Positions 59,461 through 64,000 of a stretch of 64,000 bases of DNA are shown here, in pieces. The first letter of the stretch is position 1. Each line of letters starts with the position of its first letter. The DNA is taken from the NCBI RefSeq assembly GCF_000379825.1, contig NZ_KB903834.1, positions 62,189 through 126,188 of the forward strand. The letters are read 5' to 3'. Both the position numbers and the translations under genes were made by a program. This stretch comes from Longispora albida DSM 44784. Lineage in GTDB: Bacteria > Actinomycetota > Actinomycetes > Mycobacteriales > Micromonosporaceae. The notes under the pieces were generated by a model. The model was not told the DNA's origin, ran no database searches, and saw only the letters and a list, made by a program, of their open reading frames with translations.

Positions 59461-59629
59461 GTGGGCGACGTTACGCCTGGCAGCTCCCGGCATCCGGTAC
59501 CCGCGCCGTGAATGAATCCACTCCGGCGTGTCCCATCCCCGACAGCGCGCCGAAACCCCCCGGAAAGCGAAACGCCCGCCCCGGCGCTGTGGCCGGGACG
59601 GGCGGTGTGGATATAGGGGGAGGGTGGTA

Positions 59630-59773
59630 CTACTGGGCCTGCTTCGCGACCCACATGGCGATGCGACGGGCTGCACGGGCCGCCCCCTGGCGGACCGGCG
59701 CAGCCTTGGGCATTCGAGCCCGGCTCATCGCTTCGTACTGAAGTTGGCTGATCTGGCCGAATTCCTGGTTCAT
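59630..59773 (-). CDS. 47-aa basic peptide
   Basis: MNQEFGQISQLQYEAMSRAR followed by a basic amphipathic C-terminal half rich in Ala, Arg and Lys. AAGGAA about 7 nt upstream supports the ATG at 59773. A GC hairpin (59573-59605, one mismatch) lies just after the stop. It is the next gene downstream of whiB7 on the same strand, 53 bp away. I know no family; it could be a small regulator or RNA-binding peptide. Confidence 0.55.
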   Translation of the reverse strand: MNQEFGQISQLQYEAMSRARMPKAAPVRQGAARAARRIAMWVAKQAQ

Positions 59774-59826
59774 GTCTTTTCCTTAGCTACTTCAAGTCTT
59801 GGTGTTACGGGGTTCTTGCTGGTTGC

Positions 59827-60135
59827 CTACGCCGCCGCGCGGAGCGCCGCGTCGCGGGCCAGGTCTTCCTTACGCGGACGGCCACGGGGCCGCTTCCGCG
59901 GTACTACGGTGCCGCGCTCGAAGATCTCTCCGCCCCAGACGCCCCAGGGCTCCTGCCGCTCCAGCGCACCGGCAAGGCATTCCACCTTGACGGGACAGGC
60001 GCCGCAGAAGGACTTCGCGTTCTCCAGGTCGGCCGGCGACTCCGCGAACCACAGGTCGGGGTCGTTGCTCCGGCACGGCAGGTCGTCACGCTCGGTGTCG
60101 ATGGCCCGTTCCACGGGGACCAACGCCAGGCTCAT
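59827..60135 (-). CDS. whiB7: WhiB-family iron-sulfur regulator, WhiB7 type
   Basis: 102 aa. AGAGGTGA upstream selects ATG 60135. Four cysteines (PCRSN, then FCGACPVKVEC) bind the Fe-S cluster; DLWFAE and GVWGGE are family signatures. The C-terminus carries an AT-hook (RPRGRPRK), which marks WhiB7. Its position between the ABC1 kinase and uvrD2 also matches M. tuberculosis whiB7. WhiB7 works with the principal sigma factor to switch on intrinsic antibiotic-resistance genes. A terminator-like hairpin lies in the leader. Confidence 0.88.
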   Translation of the reverse strand: MSLALVPVERAIDTERDDLPCRSNDPDLWFAESPADLENAKSFCGACPVKVECLAGALERQEPWGVWGGEIFERGTVVPRKRPRGRPRKEDLARDAALRAAA

Positions 60136-60189
60136 GCCCGGTTCACCTCTTTCTGTCTCGTTCCACATTGAACACTTGGGTAACAAATA

Positions 60190-60224
60190 AGGCCGCGGAT
60201 CCCGGTTGTCGGGTTCCGCGGCCT
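60190..60224 (-). terminator. terminator hairpin in the whiB7 upstream region (possible attenuator)
   Basis: AGGCCGCGGA / TCCGCGGCCT arms plus an inner CCCG/CGGG pair, followed on the minus strand by TTATTTGTT. It lies 55 bp upstream of whiB7 and 25 bp after the 115-aa gene. It may simply end that gene, or act as the attenuator known in whiB7 leaders of other actinobacteria. Confidence 0.65.
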
Positions 60225-60248
60225 CGAGGTGAGCCATAAGCCTGTCTG

Positions 60249-60596
60249 TCAGGCTTTACTCCCTCGAGGCGGAATCCCGCCCTTGTACGCCCCCGGCCGC
60301 TGGGCCGTCAGGACCTGCTCATCACGCTTGCCGAAGCCACTGGTGCCCAGAACCGGGTTACCAGCGCCGGCCAGGAAAGCGCCGCCTTCACGCTTGCCAC
60401 TCTCGGTGTCGAGTCCGCGGACGGTGAGCCCGCTGGTGCCGAAGCCAGCCGGGACCGCCGGGGCAGACGCGGACCACGGAGTCACGGAGGACCCAGTGGT
60501 GGCGTGAGCCGGGATCGGCATGGGGGCAGCCAGCAGGGACAGCTTCGCCGTAACGTTGTCGAACGCAACGACGCTGATGTTCTTGATGATCTCCAC
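60249..60596 (-). CDS. 115-aa hypothetical protein with very strong ribosome-binding site
   Basis: GTG 60596 is preceded by AGGAGGTG at 8-nt spacing, a near-perfect anti-16S match. The N-terminus EIIKNISVVAFDNVTAKLS is leader-like; the rest is low-complexity, rich in Gly, Pro, Ser and Thr (AFLAGAGNPVLGTSGFGKRD, YKGGIPPRGSKA). No cysteine, signal peptide or membrane helix. It might be a ribosomally made peptide precursor or a structural peptide; I do not recognise it. Lies between uvrD2 and whiB7 on the same strand. Confidence 0.5.
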   Translation of the reverse strand: MEIIKNISVVAFDNVTAKLSLLAAPMPIPAHATTGSSVTPWSASAPAVPAGFGTSGLTVRGLDTESGKREGGAFLAGAGNPVLGTSGFGKRDEQVLTAQRPGAYKGGIPPRGSKA

Positions 60597-60702
60597 TGTC
60601 TCCACCTCCTGCTCTTTCTCCCGATCCGGACAAGACTGCCGCAGCCAGAACACGCCCGACGCGACGTGTGAAGGCTATGCCCCCTGCTCGGGGGCTCGCA
60701 AC

Positions 60703-62799
60703 CTAATTTACGGCCTCGTTATCACGAGTTTTTCCGGCCGCCGGAGCGGCAACGGACTTACCGGCCACCAGCGCCAATACCGCCTCGCCGTAGAGGCCCA
60801 GTTTGCGCGGTCCGATACCCGCGATCCCGACCAGCTCACTCTCCGTGGTCGGCAGCTGCTCGGCGATCGCGACGAGCGTGGCATCGGTGAACACCACATA
60901 GGCCGGAACCTTCGCGGCTGCGGCCGTCTCGGCCCGCCAATCACGCAGTTGCTCGTAGATCTGTTCGTCCATGCTGGAAGGACATGTCGCACATCTGCCG
61001 AGTTTGCGTTCCGCGGCGTCCATCAGGGTCACGCCGCAGACGCGGCACGAGATGGTCTTCGCCGCCGTCCGATCCTTTTTCTTGTACCCGGAAGAGCTCG
61101 TTGCCGCCGTCGACCCGGTGGACGGCAGGAACCGGCTCGGCCTCCGGCTCGCCCGGCCGCCAGCCGCCCGCGCCGCCGCCCACGACAGCCAGAGCTGCTC
61201 GCGGGCCCGGGTGATGCCCACGTACAGGAGGCGGCGTTCCTCCTCCAGTGCCGACCACGTCCGCGCGTACGTGGTCGGCAGAGTGCCCTCGGCCAGCCCG
61301 ACGAGGAACACCGCGTCCCACTCCAGCCCCTTGGCGGCGTGCAGGGAAGCGAGGGTCACGCCCTCGACGGTCGGGGCGTGCTGGGCCGCTGCCCGCCGGT
61401 CGAGCTCCGCGCAGAAGTCACCGAGCGGAGTACCGAAGTCGAACTCCTCTGCGAGGCCGACGAGGGCGGACAGGGCTTCCCAGCGCTCACGGGCCGCGCC
61501 GCCGGACGGCGGGTTCTCCGAGCGCCAGCCGACGGCGTCGAGGGCCTCGGCGACGGTGGGGACGAGCGGGGCCTCCGGGTCGGCGGTGCGGGTGGCGGCG
61601 CGCAGGGCCACCATCGCCTGCCGGACCTCACCCCGCTCGAAGAACCGCTCAGCGCCCTGGAGGACATACGGGACGCCGGCCTCGGCCAGCGCGCCCTCGT
61701 ACACCTCGGACTGCGCGTTGATCCGGAACAGCACCGCGATCTCACTGGGGGCCACGCCGCCGGCGATCAGGGCCGAGCAGCGGTTGGCAACGGCCGCCGC
61801 TTCGGAGGGCTCGTCGAGGAAGTCGCGGATCTCCGGCTCGGGGCCGGGCCGTCGCTGGCCGACGAGTTCCAGGCGGAGCCGGGCCTCCGGGCCGCGCGCC
61901 TGGCTGATCACCGCGTTGGCCAGCGAGACGACCTGCGGCGTCGAGCGGTAGTCGCGGACGAGACGGATAACAGTCGCGTTCTTGTGACGGCGCGGGAAGT
62001 CGACCAGGTACCCGGAGGTGGCGCCGGTGAACGAGTAGATGGTCTGGCTCGCGTCGCCGACCACCGTCAGGTCGTCCCGGCCGGCCAGCCAGGTTTCGAG
62101 GAGGCGCTGCTGGACAGGGTTCACGTCCTGGTACTCGTCGACGACGAAGTGCCGGTACTGCGAGCGGATCTGCTCGGCGACGTCCGGGTGCTCCTCGATC
62201 GCCCAGGCGGCACCCCGGAGCACGTCCTCGAAGTCGATGAGCCCGGCTGCGCGCTTCACCTTCTCGTACTCGGCGTAGATCGCGGCGAGCTGTTCGGCGG
62301 CCAGTGGCAGGTCGCGCTCGGCCTTCGCGGCGGCAGCCGGGTAGTCCCCCGGCTCGACCAGCGAGGACTTCGCCCACTCGATCTCGCTCGCCAGGTCGCG
62401 GGCCAGCGTGCGGTCCCCGCGGTGGCCGAGCTTCGCCGCGGCGGGCAGCAGGAGGCGGGCCTTGGAGTCGACCAGCTCGGGCATGGCACGGCCGTTGAAG
62501 ATGCGCGGGGCGAAGTACCGGAGCTGGCGGAGGGCCGCGGCGTGGAACGTACGGGCCGCCACGCCACCGGCGCCCAGCGCTCCCAGCCGGGCACGCAGCT
62601 CGGCCGCCGCACGGGAGGTGAACGTGACGGCCAGCACCTGCTGCGCCTTCACCTGGCCGGAGCGGACCCGGTACGCGATGCGGTGCGTGATCGCCCTGGT
62701 CTTACCGGTGCCCGCCCCCGCGAGGATGCACACCGGGCCTGCCGGTGCGGTTACTGCTGCGCGTTGCTCCTCGTCGAGTCCTGCGAGTACGTCGTCCAC
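60703..62799 (-). CDS. uvrD2: UvrD2-type superfamily 1 helicase with HRDC domain
   Basis: 698 aa from GTG 62799; a GTG at 62844 is an alternative. Motifs: LAGAGTGKTRAITHRIAY (I), FTSRAAAELR (Ia), VVDEYQDVNPVQ (II), VVGDASQTIYSF (III), LVRDYRSTPQVV (IV), ASLHAAKGLEWDAVFLVGL (V), LLYVGITRAR (VI). A tetracysteine motif (CRVCG ... CATC) and an HRDC domain (FTDATLVAIAEQL) close the protein, as in M. tuberculosis UvrD2. A 3'-5' DNA helicase for repair or replication. Divergent from the mycoredoxin gene. Confidence 0.92.
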   Translation of the reverse strand: MDDVLAGLDEEQRAAVTAPAGPVCILAGAGTGKTRAITHRIAYRVRSGQVKAQQVLAVTFTSRAAAELRARLGALGAGGVAARTFHAAALRQLRYFAPRIFNGRAMPELVDSKARLLLPAAAKLGHRGDRTLARDLASEIEWAKSSLVEPGDYPAAAAKAERDLPLAAEQLAAIYAEYEKVKRAAGLIDFEDVLRGAAWAIEEHPDVAEQIRSQYRHFVVDEYQDVNPVQQRLLETWLAGRDDLTVVGDASQTIYSFTGATSGYLVDFPRRHKNATVIRLVRDYRSTPQVVSLANAVISQARGPEARLRLELVGQRRPGPEPEIRDFLDEPSEAAAVANRCSALIAGGVAPSEIAVLFRINAQSEVYEGALAEAGVPYVLQGAERFFERGEVRQAMVALRAATRTADPEAPLVPTVAEALDAVGWRSENPPSGGAARERWEALSALVGLAEEFDFGTPLGDFCAELDRRAAAQHAPTVEGVTLASLHAAKGLEWDAVFLVGLAEGTLPTTYARTWSALEEERRLLYVGITRAREQLWLSWAAARAAGGRASRRPSRFLPSTGSTAATSSSGYKKKDRTAAKTISCRVCGVTLMDAAERKLGRCATCPSSMDEQIYEQLRDWRAETAAAAKVPAYVVFTDATLVAIAEQLPTTESELVGIAGIGPRKLGLYGEAVLALVAGKSVAAPAAGKTRDNEAVN

Positions 62800-62912
62800 G
62801 GTTGCCGATTGTGTCAGGCCCGGCCGGCACGTGGCTCTCGCCACAGCCGGGCAGCACTCTTCCCCCGTGGTTGTTGACCCCGATAGCGTTGGCGACTCAG
62901 GAGGTCAAACAG

Positions 62913-63158
62913 ATGCTGACGATGTACTCCACGGAGTGGTGCGGATACTGCCGGCGGCTCAAGTCGCAGTTCGACCGCGAAGGGCTCGAATACACGATCA
63001 TCGACATCGAGAACTCGCCGGCCGACGCCGAGTTCGTCATGAGCGTCAACGGCGGCAACCAGACGGTCCCGACCATCCGGTTCGCTGACGGCACGGCCAT
63101 GACCAACCCCACGATCGTCCAGGTCAAGGAGCAGCTCGCCGCGATCGCGGCCCGCTGA
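62913..63158 (+). CDS. mrx1: mycoredoxin (glutaredoxin-like)
   Basis: 81 aa, AGGAGG (62899-62904). Thioredoxin fold with redox motif WCGYC at residues 9-13 and the cis-Pro stretch TVPTIRFADG. Mycoredoxins reduce mycothiol mixed disulphides. Placement next to uvrD2 matches Rv3198A. Followed by a perfect terminator. Confidence 0.9.
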   Translation: MLTMYSTEWCGYCRRLKSQFDREGLEYTIIDIENSPADAEFVMSVNGGNQTVPTIRFADGTAMTNPTIVQVKEQLAAIAAR

Positions 63159-63174
63159 CCGAGCCCTCGCACGC

Positions 63175-63202
63175 AGCCCGGGAACCGGATGGTTCCCGGG
63201 CT
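63175..63202 (+). terminator. terminator after mycoredoxin
   Basis: 12-bp perfect stem AGCCCGGGAACC / GGTTCCCGGGCT, loop GGAT. The following 63203-63378 shows no gene. Confidence 0.7.
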
Positions 63203-63378
63203 GTTCGCTGTGCTGATGGCTCTGCCGGGCAGCCGGGGCGGGTGGTGCGGGCTGGGGCGGGCCGGCGCAGGTACAAGAAAAAGGGTTTGGGGTTGGGGTT
63301 GTGGTCACGTTGTGGCCGCTGGCGGTGTCTTCAGGGTGAGCACGGGCAGCTGGCCTGTGTCTGACCTGGGAGATTGTC

Positions 63379-63720
63379 GTGACTGATGGCGTGAAGACCG
63401 TCGTGTACCCGGTGAAGGACCTGGCTGCGGCCAAGGCCGTGTACGCGGTGTTGCTGGGTGAGCCGCATACGGATGAGGCGTACTACGCCGGGTTCTCCGA
63501 CGGCGGGGTCGAGGTGGGGCTCGACCCGAACGGATTCGGGAAAGGCATGACCGGGCCGGTGGCGTACTGGCACGTCGCTGATGTGCGTGCGGTGGTGGCT
63601 GCCCTGGTGGAGGCTGGCGGGGTCCTCGTGGACGACGTGCGGGACGTGGGCGGCGGCAAGCTGATCGCGACCGTGCGGGACACGGACGGGAACCCGATCG
63701 GGCTGCTACAGCCTTCCTGA
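63379..63720 (+). CDS. VOC/glyoxalase-fold protein
   Basis: 113 aa from GTG 63379 with GGGAG upstream. Single VOC module repeat pair: VKTVVYPVKDLAAAKAVYAV, VEVGLDPNGFG, VAYWHVADVRAVVAALVEAG and DTDGNPIGLLQ. Probably a homodimeric small-molecule-binding or lactoylglutathione-lyase-like protein; substrate unknown. Confidence 0.85.
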   Translation: MTDGVKTVVYPVKDLAAAKAVYAVLLGEPHTDEAYYAGFSDGGVEVGLDPNGFGKGMTGPVAYWHVADVRAVVAALVEAGGVLVDDVRDVGGGKLIATVRDTDGNPIGLLQPS

Positions 63721-63737
63721 GCCGCTTCCAACGCAGT

Positions 63738-63775
63738 GCTGCCCTGCGCCGGCGGGACCTCCGGCGCAGGGCAGC
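63738..63775. terminator. terminator between convergent genes
   Basis: 15-bp perfect stem GCTGCCCTGCGCCGG / CCGGCGCAGGGCAGC with 8-nt loop, between the VOC gene and the convergent surface-protein gene. Confidence 0.7.
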
Positions 63776-63804
63776 GGCATTGCTGAGGGGTGTTACTCCG
63801 GTAC

Positions 63805-64000
63805 TTACTCCGGCAGGACCGTCTCGACCCGGCGGCGGCGCACCGAGCGCATGAACAGGCCGGCGGCCAGCGCGGCACCGGCTGCGGCGAACAGGCCGGT
63901 CAGGGCGATACCGGTGGTCGGCAGGTTACCGCCGGACGGCTCGGTGACCGGCGGGACGGTGGTGCTGCCGGTCGGGGCCGGGGTGCTCTCGGCCGGCTTG
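63805..64000 (-). CDS. LPXTG-anchored surface protein, C-terminal end (cut by window edge)
   Basis: The minus-strand frame is open from base 64000 to TAA at 63807-63805. It reads a Pro/Thr linker (STPAPTGSTTVPPVTEPSGG), then LPTTG (codons at 63910-63924), a hydrophobic helix (LFAAAGAALAAGLFM) and the basic tail RSVRRRR. This is a canonical cell-wall sorting signal, so the protein is a sortase substrate. The N-terminal domains lie outside the window. Confidence 0.8.
   Translation of the reverse strand, partial: KPAESTPAPTGSTTVPPVTEPSGGNLPTTGIALTGLFAAAGAALAAGLFMRSVRRRRVETVLPE

Noticed and set aside
56893-60596. A complete azole-forming RiPP cluster
   Set aside because: Only a ThiF-like protein and an unproven peptide are present; no YcaO, dehydrogenase or export gene is nearby, and the ThiF-like gene sits in conserved core synteny.
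1-64000. CRISPR array or insertion-sequence transposase
   Set aside because: No regularly spaced direct repeats, no DDE transposase gene and no terminal-repeat pair of an IS were found by eye.

Overview
This is a high-GC actinomycete chromosome segment, with GTG and TTG starts, WhiB, SARP/AfsR, class F sortase and mycoredoxin genes. From about 49.8 kb to 63.2 kb the gene order is UPF0182, PDZ-Lon protease, DUF2342 metalloprotease, ThiF-like, ABC1/AarF kinase, whiB7, uvrD2, mycoredoxin. This matches, from memory, the Mycobacterium tuberculosis Rv3193c-Rv3198A neighbourhood, so the right quarter is conserved actinobacterial core. The genus cannot be fixed from the sequence; a Micromonosporaceae-like organism is a guess.

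Left arm (1-13.4 kb): a partial VOC protein; two tandem small secreted proteins; a solute-binding-protein-like membrane protein without a permease; a secreted beta-propeller; a two-component system divergent from a small membrane protein / ABC ATPase / FtsX permease operon; two paralogous wall-anchored-type proteins followed by a class F sortase; and the 5' half of an AfsR/SARP regulator. The 3' half of that regulator lies 26 kb away at 39.4-41.7 kb. A second ABC/FtsX operon and a second histidine kinase/response regulator pair, in mirror order, follow it (41.7-47.0 kb).

The 26.0 kb between the halves is an integrated conjugative-type element. A large serine integrase sits at its right end. 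The two junctions share a 7-bp core and carry perfect 14-bp mirror-image attP arms. The crossover falls in the Walker A (GGVGKT) codons of the AfsR NB-ARC domain. Joining the flanks restores one open frame of about 1032 codons. The element carries a DUF2637 membrane protein, a TraG/VirD4/HerA-like ATPase, a replication-relaxation protein and accessory transfer genes. Its cargo looks like conflict functions: a PD-(D/E)XK nuclease-like protein, a two-gene unit of an unknown 535-aa protein plus a PLD-nuclease/SNF2-helicase fusion, an XRE regulator with small partner genes, and a 2273-aa secreted RHS polymorphic toxin. The toxin has a Hint domain, a DddA/SCP1.201-like cytidine deaminase tip and an adjacent Imm1-type immunity gene.

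A second, 1.6-kb insertion lies between a displaced tRNA-fMet 3' half (47,940-47,982) and the intact tRNA-fMet gene (49,542-49,615). It carries only a Fic protein gene. That gene has an apparently leaderless promoter overlapped by a 20-bp perfect inverted repeat.

The strongest leads are the reversible-looking interruption of the AfsR P-loop, which leaves a stand-alone SARP; the unknown + PLD-SNF2 pair; the deaminase-tipped RHS toxin; the Fic island in tRNA-fMet; and the repeated GC hairpins placed just after start codons in the transfer operon.
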